From: an uncultured Bacteroidota bacterium
GTDB lineage: Bacteria > Bacteroidota > Bacteroidia > Chitinophagales > Chitinophagaceae
Assembly (NCBI GenBank): GCA_937928385.1
Contig: CALEZD010000024.1
Span: 1-22,811 of the forward strand
DNA length: 22,811 nucleotides
Direction: 5' to 3'
The notes below the pieces were generated by a model that was given only the letters and a program-made list of their open reading frames with translations, did not search any database and was not told the origin of the DNA. Both the position numbers and the translations under genes were made by a program. Below are positions 1-7,080 of the stretch, in pieces (the stretch's first letter is position 1; each line of letters begins with the position of its first letter).

Positions 1-21
1 ATTATAAAGGGTGGAACTTGA

Positions 22-906
22 TTAATTATTTATCAACTCCTGGAATAGTTGTGGTATGGACTTGTTTACAAGAAAATGGGGGCTATCTGGGTCATCTCGT
101 TGTCTATCGTGGGCTTTCTTTAACTGAGGCAGTATATTTTGAATCTGAGGTTTTAAATCTCTGTTTACGATAGCATCTGCGTAATATAGTACCTTGTTGT
201 ATTCGTCAATATCACCATTAGGCACTGCCAGCATCCTGATGCTATCGTATGTGGATTTTACCTTTTTGTACAATTTAGCCCAGTTATCTTTATTCAATAA
301 ATCCCCCATGGTTGGATGCTTAAGCCCTAATATACTCCTTGTCATAGTAACGTTATGGTGGACTATCTCTATTCTTAATATATTCTCACGTAGTCCGATC
401 TGTTTCCCTTTATCATAACACTTAACAGTATAATCTGTAAATGGGCAGAATTTGCCAAAAGGCTTCTTCCTACTGTTAAAATGTGCATAAAACGGATTAG
501 TAGCAGTGGTAACAATTGACTGATATCGCTCGATAATATCCTTGAATGGCCTATAGCTATCTGTAGGTATGTTTAAGCCATATTCAAATCTACCCAGCAA
601 CCTCATTTCATTAGCAGGTCTGCCTATAGTATGTTCAAGTAGTGATATTACGGCTGCCAAATGAGTGTAAGTAAATTCGTCATGATTAAACCCACCTAGT
701 CCTTTAATTGCTGCATTATAGAATTTATGTAGAGAGTTAATGACTTTTAATATCTGTGAATTGGGATAGTAAACAATACGTAGATTATACCAATTACACT
801 TAAGTATATCATTTGTAACACTTACAGGTTCACCTATCCTCCCCACTAACTCTTCAAATTCTTCTATACTATAGTTGTTAACTTTAAAACTGACATTGTC
901 AAACAT
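22..906 (-). CDS. Replication-initiator-like protein of an integrated element
   Basis: This 294-residue protein has no signal peptide or membrane segment. The central part holds RFEYGLNI (about residues 105-112) and, near residues 159-182, CYDKGKQ followed by LRIEIV. A YDK motif followed by an R-x-E-containing strand is characteristic of replication initiators of filamentous phages and small plasmids (gpII/RstA/Rep type), and integrated elements of Bacteroidota often carry such a gene beside an integrase. The start lies 4 bp after the stop of the upstream helix-turn-helix gene, so the two are almost certainly one transcript. The family assignment rests on motif resemblance only; I could not place a catalytic tyrosine with confidence. 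The stop lies 21 bp from the window edge, so the next gene of the element is not visible. It may instead be an uncharacterised element protein of another fold. Confidence 0.5.
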   Translation of the reverse strand: MFDNVSFKVNNYSIEEFEELVGRIGEPVSVTNDILKCNWYNLRIVYYPNSQILKVINSLHKFYNAAIKGLGGFNHDEFTYTHLAAVISLLEHTIGRPANEMRLLGRFEYGLNIPTDSYRPFKDIIERYQSIVTTATNPFYAHFNSRKKPFGKFCPFTDYTVKCYDKGKQIGLRENILRIEIVHHNVTMTRSILGLKHPTMGDLLNKDNWAKLYKKVKSTYDSIRMLAVPNGDIDEYNKVLYYADAIVNRDLKPQIQNILPQLKKAHDRQRDDPDSPHFLVNKSIPQLFQELINN

Positions 907-910
907 AGGA

Positions 911-1276
911 CTACGCGGCTTTTAAGTGTTTAACTACATACTCATCAATCTCATTTTTCGATTTTATTCGGTACTTTGTTATATAATACTCGAGGTCTTC
1001 TCGCTTAAAGTAATTTTTCTTACCTGTCTTATAGTAAGGGATGACTTTGTTGTGAGTTAACTTGTACAAGTGACTTTTTGAGACGCCTAGAAAAAGACAT
1101 GTTTCACTCACATCCAAATGTTCCTTGTTAGGAATAAGCAGTTTGTTACTAAGAACACTTTCTAGTACTTGTACTAACTGTCGACTTTGCTGCTCTGTAA
1201 CAGCAGCCATTTCTTTGATTAAATTGCGGATGGCTTGTTCTACTGCATACAACCTCTCCTCCATGGAATGCTCCAT
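911..1276 (-). CDS. Helix-turn-helix protein, excisionase type
   Basis: This 121-residue protein has two parts. Residues 1-45 are heptad-rich and probably helical (MEERLYAVEQAIRNLIKEM), perhaps a dimerisation helix. Residues about 53-100 are a MerR-like helix-turn-helix (HTH_17/excisionase type): LDVSETCLFLGVSKSHLYKL, then KVIPYYKTGKKNYFKREDLEYYI, which is the usual recognition helix, wing and 'F-x-x-x-D-L' ending. Such proteins in Bacteroidota elements act as directionality factors for the tyrosine recombinase or as repressors. It sits between the integrase and the Rep-like gene and ends 4 bp before the latter. A second possible ATG lies 12 bp inside (MEERL); I kept the longer form. The DNA-binding role is well supported; the choice between excisionase and regulator is inference. 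Confidence 0.75.
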   Translation of the reverse strand: MEHSMEERLYAVEQAIRNLIKEMAAVTEQQSRQLVQVLESVLSNKLLIPNKEHLDVSETCLFLGVSKSHLYKLTHNKVIPYYKTGKKNYFKREDLEYYITKYRIKSKNEIDEYVVKHLKAA

Positions 1277-1410
1277 TGACTGATTTTTGTCGTTACTGGA
1301 AAGGATGCCGATCCGCTTGAATATTGCCTATTGGATTAGGCTACTGCTTTATCAAACATAGTTTGGCAGTACTTTGGTGAGCAAATGAAGAAAATTAACT
1401 CAACCAAGGG

Positions 1411-1440
1411 CAAAAATACATCGTTTATCTATACTACAAT
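1411..1440 (-). promoter_or_regulatory. Probable promoter of the HTH/Rep operon
   Basis: On the minus strand TATTTTTG (plus 1411-1418) is a perfect match to the Bacteroidota -7 box TAnnTTTG. A TTG (plus 1437-1439) stands 18 bp upstream as the -33 element. Transcription would start near 1405 and run through an approximately 130-nt leader into the helix-turn-helix gene. The leader contains a small hairpin (GCCTA/TAGGC at 1326-1341) that could be an operator. The rest of 1277-1527 shows nothing else I can name. Confidence 0.5.
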
Positions 1441-1527
1441 AAACAAAAGTGTAAAGGAATTGCCAAAATTATACTAGACCAGAACATGAGGTATTTTCCT
1501 CTTGTTTATCAGTACATAAATCATATA

Positions 1528-2601
1528 CTATAGACTTATCTGTGGAAGTTTGTCTATTGCTGCAACCTTTGTCTGGTTAATGACCTTAGCATATATCTGC
1601 GTTGTCTTCAACTCCCTGTGACCCAGCATTTTTGATACAGTGAAAATGTCGACTCCCCCATTCAATAGAAGAACAGCGTTTGTATGTCTGGCACAATGGA
1701 ATGTAATATGTTTCTTAATATCTGCATTGTTTACCCATGTTTGTAGGGCTACATTCAAGTACGCACTGTATTTCAAACCAACAAACACCTTCTCGCTATC
1801 ATCTTTCGGGTGTCCTAAGAGCTTATAGGCAGATTCTGATATTGGCAGCACCTCCGCATTCCTTGTCTTTTTCTGTGTATATAGTATATGATATACTCCG
1901 TCAATCTCCCTTATCTCCCTCCACGTCAGTTTATTAATGTCCGACCAACGTAAGCCAGTCAGGCAACTGAACAGGAAAGCCCTCTTAAGTACATCGTACC
2001 TGCAAGGAGTATCTACCAGCTTCTTAACCTCATCAGTAGTCAAATATTCTCTCTTTGTATCAACCTCCTTTGGAGACTTTACAAGGTCAGCAGGGTTGTC
2101 AAGAATCAAACGCTCTCTGAATGCTCTGTGAATTGCGGCCTTTATCTTGCTAAAGTATGACAGTGCTGTGTTAGGCTTAACCTTGCTAAGTAAGTAGCTT
2201 TTGAACCCTTCAAGGAAATCAACCGTAATGTCTGAAAATGAGATGCTTGCATCGTATGCGTTGAGGTGTTTCATTGTACTGTCCCATCCATCAAAGTTTA
2301 CACCTGTTTTTTTACGTTCATCCCAGATGCCTTTAACAAATTCATTGAATGTCTGATTTGTTCTCTTTACTGGCTTGAACCCGTGTCCGTTGTTCTGAAT
2401 TTCAAGCAATCTTCGAGCCTGAACCTTTTTGGCGACCTCCATTGTCTGCTTGTTCATCTGCTTAACAACAGGATGGCCTTTCTCTGGCTCTATGTAGAGC
2501 TTTAATGTCTCTTGCCACTGCTTGCCATTTGCATAAATGTCAAGGTATAGGGAGTATCTACCCTCTACGGCTAACTTGTGTTTGCGAATTTTTACGTTCA
2601 T
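1528..2601 (-). CDS. Tyrosine recombinase (integrase)
   Basis: This 357-residue site-specific recombinase is of the Bacteroidota phage-integrase type. The N-terminal arm-binding domain (about 1-75) begins MNVKIRKHKL. A SAM-like core-binding domain (about 84-175) follows, then the catalytic domain (about 185-345). The catalytic residues are visible: Arg218 in TGLRWSD, a lysine at 244/245 in TQKKTRN, His302 and Arg305 in FHCARH, His328 in LGH, and nucleophile Tyr337 in TTQIYAKV. All are present and the frame is open, so the enzyme should be active. It should catalyse integration and excision of the element to which the two genes on its left belong. The start codon directly abuts an inverted repeat (2603-2665) that probably regulates it, and the gene ends about 180 bp from the 3' end of mnmE, the likely attachment site. 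Confidence 0.93.
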   Translation of the reverse strand: MNVKIRKHKLAVEGRYSLYLDIYANGKQWQETLKLYIEPEKGHPVVKQMNKQTMEVAKKVQARRLLEIQNNGHGFKPVKRTNQTFNEFVKGIWDERKKTGVNFDGWDSTMKHLNAYDASISFSDITVDFLEGFKSYLLSKVKPNTALSYFSKIKAAIHRAFRERLILDNPADLVKSPKEVDTKREYLTTDEVKKLVDTPCRYDVLKRAFLFSCLTGLRWSDINKLTWREIREIDGVYHILYTQKKTRNAEVLPISESAYKLLGHPKDDSEKVFVGLKYSAYLNVALQTWVNNADIKKHITFHCARHTNAVLLLNGGVDIFTVSKMLGHRELKTTQIYAKVINQTKVAAIDKLPQISL

Positions 2602-2602
2602 T

Positions 2603-2665
2603 TTTTATTGAGTATTTATTGATTATTGATGCCTTAAAATTATGGTCAATAAATGCTCAATAAAA
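2603..2665. repeat. 20-bp inverted repeat of TTATTGA iterons
   Basis: The arms at 2603-2622 and 2646-2665 are complementary at 19 of 20 positions, with a 23-bp spacer. The word TTATTGA appears at 2605, 2616 and 2623, and its complement TCAATAA at 2646 and 2657, so each arm holds two copies 11 bp apart. A possible -7 box for the integrase (minus-strand TAATTTTA, plus 2635-2642) lies in the spacer, between the arms. I infer binding sites either for the integrase N-terminal (arm) domain or for the helix-turn-helix protein, either of which could shut off integrase transcription. The sequence directly shows the repeat; its function is inference. Confidence 0.7.
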
Positions 2666-2746
2666 CTTTTTCATTAATGAACTAAAGAAAGGAAACAAAA
2701 AGAAAATGAGAACCCTTGTGTATCAATGGGGACAGTAGTTTTAGCC

Positions 2747-2770
2747 TATTTTTTCTTTCTTATTTTTTCT
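2747..2770. repeat. Short direct repeat next to the mnmE end
   Basis: TATTTTTTCT occurs twice, at 2747-2756 and 2761-2770, within a pyrimidine-rich tract just past the mnmE stop. It lies in the interval where the element must join the chromosome. It may be part of the attachment region or simply low-complexity sequence. Confidence 0.35.
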
Positions 2771-2784
2771 CTTTTTATCCTCGA

Positions 2785-2802
2785 CTATTTTCCGATACAA
2801 AA
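2785..2802 (-). other. Candidate attachment core at the mnmE 3' end
   Basis: These last 18 bases of mnmE encode FCIGK and the stop. The equivalent 18 bases of trmE/mnmE in Salmonella are the attachment site of SGI1 and related islands. Here an integrase of a different lineage lies immediately downstream and mnmE is intact, as expected if the element carries a copy of the gene end. No second copy of the core was found within the window, so the far junction should lie beyond the left edge. Confidence 0.45.
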
Positions 2803-4140
2803 CTTGCTAAATATGTAATCCAACTTATCCTCTGTCGTCACCTGCCCGGTGATTTCGCCCAGGTAGTGGAGGCAGCGGCGTACGTCGAGTGCTACCAGGT
2901 CGCCACTGATGTGGTTGTCTAATCCTGCTTTTATATCGTTGAGCGATTTTAGTACTTCCTGCAATGCGGCGTGGTGGCGTGCATTGGTCACGATAGTGCC
3001 CTCTGTGTTGATCCTGCCGCCTATCACATGGTCGTATAGCGACTGCCTGAGTGCCTGTATGTTCTCTTTATTCTTAGCAGAGATATACAATATATCATCA
3101 CCAAACTTTTGAGTGCCAGCTATATCAGTTTTATTACCTACCAAAAGGTACTTCATGCCCTCCTGTTCAAACAAATTTTTCTGTTGTTGCAGTTCTTCTG
3201 CGCTTTCCTCATTCACATCAAACAGGTACACCACTATATCAGCCCGTTTCATGATATCGCGGCTGCGCTGTACGCCCATAGTTTCTATTATATCAGCAGT
3301 ATGCTCGCGTATGCCGGCGGTATCTATCAGGCGGAATAATATACCGTTGATGTTCAGCACTTCTTCAATACTGTCGCGTGTGGTGCCCGCTATTTCGCTT
3401 ACTATAGCGCGTTCTTCATTCAGCAGTGCGTTCAGCAAGGTGCTTTTGCCGGCATTGGGTTTGCCTATTATCGCTACGCTCACACCTTTCTTTATCACGT
3501 TGCCCAGGCTGAAGGAATTGATGAGCGCCTGCGTGGTAGCAGTTATCTGTTCTATCAGTTCGTAAAACTTTGTCCTGTCTGCAAATTCCACATCCTCTTC
3601 GCTGAAGTCCAGCTCCAGCTCCAGCAGTGCGCTGAACTGTATGAGCTGCTCGCGCAGGGCCTGTAGCTCGCTGCTGAAACCACCGCGCAGATTGTGTATG
3701 GCTGCCTTATGCGCCGCGCCGCTCTGGCTGGCTATCAGGTCGGCCACTGCTTCGGCCTGTGCCAGGTCCATTTTGCCATTCAGGTAGGCACGTTGGGTGA
3801 ACTCGCCCGCCTTGGCTACATGCGCCCCATGTTGCAGGCAAAGCCCCAACACTCTTTCCAGCACATACTGCGAGCCATGGCAGCTTATCTCCACCACATC
3901 TTCGCCCGTGTAGCTCTTAGGCCCTTTGTATAGGGATACTACTACTTCATCCACAGTCTCGCTGCCATCCATTATCCTGCCGTAGTGGAGGGTATGAGCT
4001 GGTTGCTTCGCCAGTTGCTTGCCGGCAAATATTTTATCAGCTATGGCAATAGCATCAGCACCGCTGAGGCGGATGATGCCTATGGCGCCCTCGCCCGGTG
4101 GTGTAGCTATAGCCGCTATGGTTGAATTGATGTCGTACAT
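2785..4140 (-). CDS. mnmE: tRNA uridine-5-carboxymethylaminomethyl modification GTPase MnmE
   Basis: MnmE, with MnmG, adds the carboxymethylaminomethyl group to C5 of the wobble uridine in several tRNAs. The 451-residue length is normal. The N-terminal tetrahydrofolate-binding domain (about 1-118) contains GEGAIGIIRLSG and the 'SYTGEDVVEISCHGS' segment. A helical domain contains an inserted Ras-like G domain with G1 GKPNAGKS (226-233), G2 TTRD (253-256), G3 DTAG (273-276) and G4 NKTD (336-339). The protein ends with the invariant FCIGK (447-451), whose Cys448 is needed for activity. A -7 box lies only 8 nt before the ATG. The 3' end is the probable integration site of the mobile element to the left, without damage to the reading frame. 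Confidence 0.98.
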   Translation of the reverse strand: MYDINSTIAAIATPPGEGAIGIIRLSGADAIAIADKIFAGKQLAKQPAHTLHYGRIMDGSETVDEVVVSLYKGPKSYTGEDVVEISCHGSQYVLERVLGLCLQHGAHVAKAGEFTQRAYLNGKMDLAQAEAVADLIASQSGAAHKAAIHNLRGGFSSELQALREQLIQFSALLELELDFSEEDVEFADRTKFYELIEQITATTQALINSFSLGNVIKKGVSVAIIGKPNAGKSTLLNALLNEERAIVSEIAGTTRDSIEEVLNINGILFRLIDTAGIREHTADIIETMGVQRSRDIMKRADIVVYLFDVNEESAEELQQQKNLFEQEGMKYLLVGNKTDIAGTQKFGDDILYISAKNKENIQALRQSLYDHVIGGRINTEGTIVTNARHHAALQEVLKSLNDIKAGLDNHISGDLVALDVRRCLHYLGEITGQVTTEDKLDYIFSKFCIGK

Positions 4141-4148
4141 TTCAAATG

Positions 4149-4156
4149 CAAAAGTA
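4149..4156 (-). promoter_or_regulatory. -7 box of mnmE
   Basis: Minus-strand TACTTTTG is a perfect TAnnTTTG match. It ends 8 nt before the mnmE ATG, so the leader would be only a few nucleotides. No TTG stands at the usual 17-20 bp; the nearest is 13 bp away, in a run of CTTTTGA-like words. Moderate support. Confidence 0.4.
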
Positions 4157-4206
4157 AAAAGTCAAAAGCCAAAATCGGGTTTAATCTTCCCACGGTTAGT
4201 ACCGGG

Positions 4207-4716
4207 TTAGAAATTTTCCCTCATTATCCTGTAAAACAATCCCGGGTTTTCTTCCGTATCCAATACTTTCCAGTACTTCATGCCCAACTTTTCCAGTACC
4301 CTTATAGATGCTCCGTTATCTTTCAGTACCTGTGCTATTACCTGCTTAAGGTTCAACTTGTCAAATCCATATTGCAAACATGCGCTGCCTGCTTCAGTAG
4401 CATAGCCTTTCCCCCAATGTTTCTTTTTCCACCTGTAGCCCAGGTCCGTTTCGTAAATGTCTTCGAGGTACTTCAACCCGCAAAAACCTATCACTTCATT
4501 GGTGGCTTTCACGATTGTTGTCCACCTGCCATAGCCGTATTTTTCATAGTCCCTATAGTTCCGTATCAACTCCTCTGTTTCTTCTACAGATCTAAAAGCT
4601 GCATCACCTGTATACTTCAGTACCTCAGTGTCACTGTTCATTTCGAACAGGTCAGGCGCATCATCAATTATTGACTCCCTCAGTATTAATCGTTCTGTTT
4701 CACATATTATTTTCAT
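4207..4716 (-). CDS. GNAT family N-acetyltransferase, RimJ/RimL type
   Basis: This 169-residue protein of the GNAT fold transfers an acetyl group from acetyl-CoA to an amine. It opens with the RimJ/RimL-like TERLILRE (7-14). The segment LGYRWKKKHWGKGYATEA (about 92-109) is the acetyl-CoA pyrophosphate-binding motif A, and NGASIRVLEKLGM (124-136) is the usual motif B helix. Proteins of this subgroup acetylate ribosomal protein N-termini, amino acids or antibiotics, and the substrate cannot be read from the sequence. It is transcribed leftward and divergently from dtd. It is followed by mnmE after 66 bp, but mnmE has its own -7 box, so co-transcription is optional. No signal peptide is seen. 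Confidence 0.88.
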   Translation of the reverse strand: MKIICETERLILRESIIDDAPDLFEMNSDTEVLKYTGDAAFRSVEETEELIRNYRDYEKYGYGRWTTIVKATNEVIGFCGLKYLEDIYETDLGYRWKKKHWGKGYATEAGSACLQYGFDKLNLKQVIAQVLKDNGASIRVLEKLGMKYWKVLDTEENPGLFYRIMRENF

Positions 4717-4795
4717 CGAAACTGTGGCTTAAGATGCTCAATAAAGTTAGTGGTATTGTAGTAAAGTACTTAGCTTAGCAATTCAATAAACACAT

Positions 4796-4812
4796 TTCCG
4801 CCCTGGGCGGAA
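4796..4812. repeat. Palindrome directly before the dtd ribosome site
   Basis: TTCCGCCC and GGGCGGAA form a perfect 8-bp inverted repeat around a single T. The 3' arm abuts the purine-rich AAGGAAAGG ahead of the dtd ATG, so in RNA the hairpin could influence ribosome access. It resembles the CCGCC/GGCGG palindromes at 13317-13337 and 17131-17144, so it may be a copy of a dispersed extragenic palindrome. Confidence 0.45.
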
Positions 4813-4820
4813 GGAAAGGT

Positions 4821-5273
4821 ATGCGCGCAGTCATTCAAAGAGTTTCTACAGCCAGTGTCACTATTCATGGCGATATGAAATCGGCCATCGGGCCGGGCTT
4901 TATGATATTGCTGGGTATTGAAACGGAAGACAACCGGGAAGATGCCGACTGGCTGTCGAAGAAAATAGCAGGACTAAGGGTATTTAGCGACGAAGCAGGA
5001 TTAATGAATAAGGACCTTGCAGAAATAGATGGCGATATAATGGTGGTCAGCCAGTTCACGCTACATGCATCGTACAAAAAAGGCAACCGTCCGTCCTTTA
5101 TCAAAGCAGCCAGGCCCGAGCAGGCTATTCCGCTGTATGAATATTTTGTGCAGCAACTACACGCTCTTACAGGAAAAGAAATAGCTACAGGCGAGTTTGG
5201 TGCGGATATGAAAGTTGCCCTGGTGAACGATGGCCCTGTGACGATAATAATGGATACTCAACAAAAAGAGTAA
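4821..5273 (+). CDS. dtd: D-aminoacyl-tRNA deacylase
   Basis: Dtd hydrolyses D-amino acids, and glycine mis-attached to tRNA-Ala, from tRNA, acting as a chiral proofreader. The 150-residue length is typical. Both signature motifs are present: SQFT (77-80) and the Gly-cisPro motif GPVT (138-141), which together form the substrate-excluding active site at the dimer interface. The start MRAVIQRV is the standard N-terminus and is preceded by AAGGAAAGG, one of the few clear ribosome-binding sites in the window. tadA starts 43 bp downstream and appears to have its own -7 box. No catalytic residues are missing. Confidence 0.97.
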   Translation: MRAVIQRVSTASVTIHGDMKSAIGPGFMILLGIETEDNREDADWLSKKIAGLRVFSDEAGLMNKDLAEIDGDIMVVSQFTLHASYKKGNRPSFIKAARPEQAIPLYEYFVQQLHALTGKEIATGEFGADMKVALVNDGPVTIIMDTQQKE

Positions 5274-5301
5274 GGAGGCCCTTTTTTGAATTTTGACAGT
5301 T

Positions 5302-5309
5302 TACTTTTG
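5302..5309 (+). promoter_or_regulatory. -7 box of tadA
   Basis: TACTTTTG is a perfect TAnnTTTG match and ends 7 nt before the tadA ATG, implying an almost leaderless transcript. As at mnmE, the nearest TTG is 13 bp upstream, short of the usual spacing. Confidence 0.4.
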
Positions 5310-5316
5310 AATTTTT

Positions 5317-5760
5317 ATGCTCTTCGACGATAATTATTTCATGAAAGAAGCCCTTAGGCAGGCACAACTGGCTTATGATGCGGGGGAGATACCCATCGGC
5401 GCCGTGGTGACCTGGGGTACAAAAATCATTTCGCGCGGGCACAACCAGACCGAGCAACTTAACGACAGCACAGCACATGCTGAAATGATTGCACTTACTG
5501 CTGCCTTTAACGCACTGGGCAGTAAATACCTGCCCGAAGCTACAATTTATGTAACCATTGAGCCCTGCCTGATGTGTTGCGGAGCGTTGTATTGGAGTAA
5601 GATAGGGCGTGTGGTATTTGGTGGTGCTGATGAAAAAAACGGCTATAAAAGAATAACAAAAGAGAACTGGCCTTTTCATCCTAAAACAGAACTGGTAACA
5701 GGTGTACTGGCTGATGATTGTATCAAATTGATGAAAGATTTTTTTGCAGCGAGGAGATGA
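5317..5760 (+). CDS. tadA: tRNA-specific adenosine-34 deaminase
   Basis: This 147-residue cytidine/deoxycytidylate deaminase-fold protein has the zinc site intact: HAE (His54, Glu56 as proton shuttle) and PCLMC (Cys84 and Cys87). The sequence EIPIGAVV near residue 24 and the CCGALYWSKIGRVVFG stretch are typical of TadA, which converts A34 of tRNA-Arg(ACG) to inosine. Some Bacteroidota paralogs of this size act as guanine deaminases, so TadA is the best but not the only reading. The last codons overlap the start of the Rieske gene in an ATGA arrangement, so the three genes to 7009 form a translationally coupled run. Confidence 0.87.
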   Translation: MLFDDNYFMKEALRQAQLAYDAGEIPIGAVVTWGTKIISRGHNQTEQLNDSTAHAEMIALTAAFNALGSKYLPEATIYVTIEPCLMCCGALYWSKIGRVVFGGADEKNGYKRITKENWPFHPKTELVTGVLADDCIKLMKDFFAARR

Positions 5761-6077
5761 TATACGACTGGCAAATTGTTAAATCTCATACTTATGCGAC
5801 GTTTCCCGAAAACAAACTGACGGAAACAGTTGTTGGAAATAGGACAATAGCATTGCTGCGGACCGGCGATGAGATATTCGCCTTCGCAGCTACTTGTCCG
5901 CATGCAGGTGGAAGATTATGCGATGGTTGGGTGGACATAGAAGGAAGAATAGTGTGCCCCTTGCACAAATACAGGTTTGACCCTGCAAACGGCAGAAATA
6001 CCAGCGGAGAAGGCTATAAATTGAAAACATACCCTGTGGAGATAAGGGAAAAAAATATTTATGTAGGTTTATGGTAA
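5757..6077 (+). CDS. Small Rieske [2Fe-2S] protein
   Basis: This 106-residue protein consists of a single Rieske domain. The cluster ligands are Cys47 and His49 in CPHAGG and Cys67 and His70 in CPLH, with the usual spacing and the downstream YRFDPANGRN stretch. Small soluble Rieske proteins of this kind (NirD/ferredoxin-like) pass electrons to oxygenases or reductases; the partner is not evident here. I placed the start at the ATG that overlaps the tadA stop (ATGA) and follows GCGAGGAG. An in-frame ATG 39 bp upstream lies deep inside tadA and would add residues unlike the family. The stop overlaps the ATG of the next gene. No signal peptide or membrane anchor is seen. Confidence 0.88.
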   Translation: MIYDWQIVKSHTYATFPENKLTETVVGNRTIALLRTGDEIFAFAATCPHAGGRLCDGWVDIEGRIVCPLHKYRFDPANGRNTSGEGYKLKTYPVEIREKNIYVGLW

Positions 6078-7009
6078 AGCACATGACAAATAATCCTCCA
6101 TACCTTAACCGAGGCTCGGTAGTTGGCATTACCTGCCCATCGGGCTATGTGCCGGCAGAGCGTGTAAGTTTTGCCGCTGAAGTATTGAAGCTGTGGGGAT
6201 TTGAGGTGTTGATAGGCAAAACAGTAGGCAGCGAACACCATTATTTTTCGGGTACGGACGAACATCGGCTGCAGGATTTACAACAGATGCTGGACAACCC
6301 CGACATCAATGCGATATTAATGGGGCGCGGAGGCTATGGACTCAGCAGGATAATTGACAGGCTGGACTGGACGAAATTTAAAATGAACCCCAAATGGATA
6401 TGCGGTTTCAGTGATATTACTGTGTTGCACAGTCATATTCACAATATATTGGAAATACCAACCCTGCACAGCCCTATGTGCGGTGCCTTTACACCCGATA
6501 CCGTAAATGCAGGACATATAAAAAGAATATACGCCTGCCTGATAGGCGAAAGCCAGCACTATCATACAACACCGCACCCCCTCAACAGGATGGGTAATGG
6601 CGAAGGGATATTGACCGGTGGAAACCTGGCCATATTGTCACATCTGGTTGGGTCAAAATCGGATATTGATACTTTTGGTAAAATATTGTTCATAGAAGAT
6701 ATAGGTGAACACCTGTACAAAATGGACCGTATGATGCTGACACTGAAACGTGCCGGCAAACTGGATAACCTGAAAGGATTAATAGTAGGTGGCCTGACTG
6801 AGATGGAAGATACGGAGCGCCCTTTTGGTAAGACCGTAGAAGAAATCATTTATGATAATGTAGCGGAGTATAATTATCCTGTATGTTTTAATTTCCCCGC
6901 AGGGCATATTGATGATAATCATACACTTGCACTGGGTATGATGCACAAACTGGCTGTAACGGATATGGGCGCCCACCTCGACTTGGAAAAAGAGCTAAAT
7001 ATTTCTTAA
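6071..7009 (+). CDS. LD-carboxypeptidase, peptidase family S66
   Basis: This 312-residue enzyme is of the MccF/LdcA family, which removes the terminal D-alanine from murein tetrapeptides in the cytoplasm during wall recycling, or in some members cleaves microcin-like conjugates. The triad is visible: nucleophile Ser114 in CGFSD, Glu209 in LFIEDIGE, and His279 in FNFPAGHIDDNHTLALG. The GRGGYG loop (85-90) is also characteristic. No signal peptide is present, consistent with cytosolic recycling. The ATG overlaps the Rieske stop. A second ATG 12 bp further on (MTNN) is an equally good start. A weak terminator follows at once. Confidence 0.93.
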   Translation: MVKHMTNNPPYLNRGSVVGITCPSGYVPAERVSFAAEVLKLWGFEVLIGKTVGSEHHYFSGTDEHRLQDLQQMLDNPDINAILMGRGGYGLSRIIDRLDWTKFKMNPKWICGFSDITVLHSHIHNILEIPTLHSPMCGAFTPDTVNAGHIKRIYACLIGESQHYHTTPHPLNRMGNGEGILTGGNLAILSHLVGSKSDIDTFGKILFIEDIGEHLYKMDRMMLTLKRAGKLDNLKGLIVGGLTEMEDTERPFGKTVEEIIYDNVAEYNYPVCFNFPAGHIDDNHTLALGMMHKLAVTDMGAHLDLEKELNIS

Positions 7010-7033
7010 TTCATGAACATTGTCATGAGTTTT
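7009..7033 (+). terminator. Weak terminator after the tadA run
   Basis: An 8-bp stem with one G-U pair (7009-7016 with 7023-7030) and a 6-nt loop is followed by a short T run. It starts on the last base of the LD-carboxypeptidase stop codon. Confidence 0.45.
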
Positions 7034-7080
7034 ACGTTGGTTAAGTAATAATTTAGCGTTTACTCACAAAATCTACTTTT

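Noticed and set aside
3113..3565. Plus-strand open frame inside mnmE
   Set aside because: Antisense shadow of the G domain; serine- and leucine-rich with no family resemblance.
4734..4745. ATGCTCAATAAA, also found in the integrase-proximal repeat (2653-2664)
   Set aside because: Twelve shared bases looked like a second recombination site, but there is no paired arm or other iterons and the composition is simple, so chance is likely.
5185..5679. Minus-strand open frame opposite dtd and tadA
   Set aside because: It covers two certain genes on the other strand and shows no domain or start signal.
5718..5756. Earlier start for the Rieske gene
   Set aside because: It lies inside tadA and adds 13 residues unlike the family; the ATGA overlap with a GAGGAG site is better.
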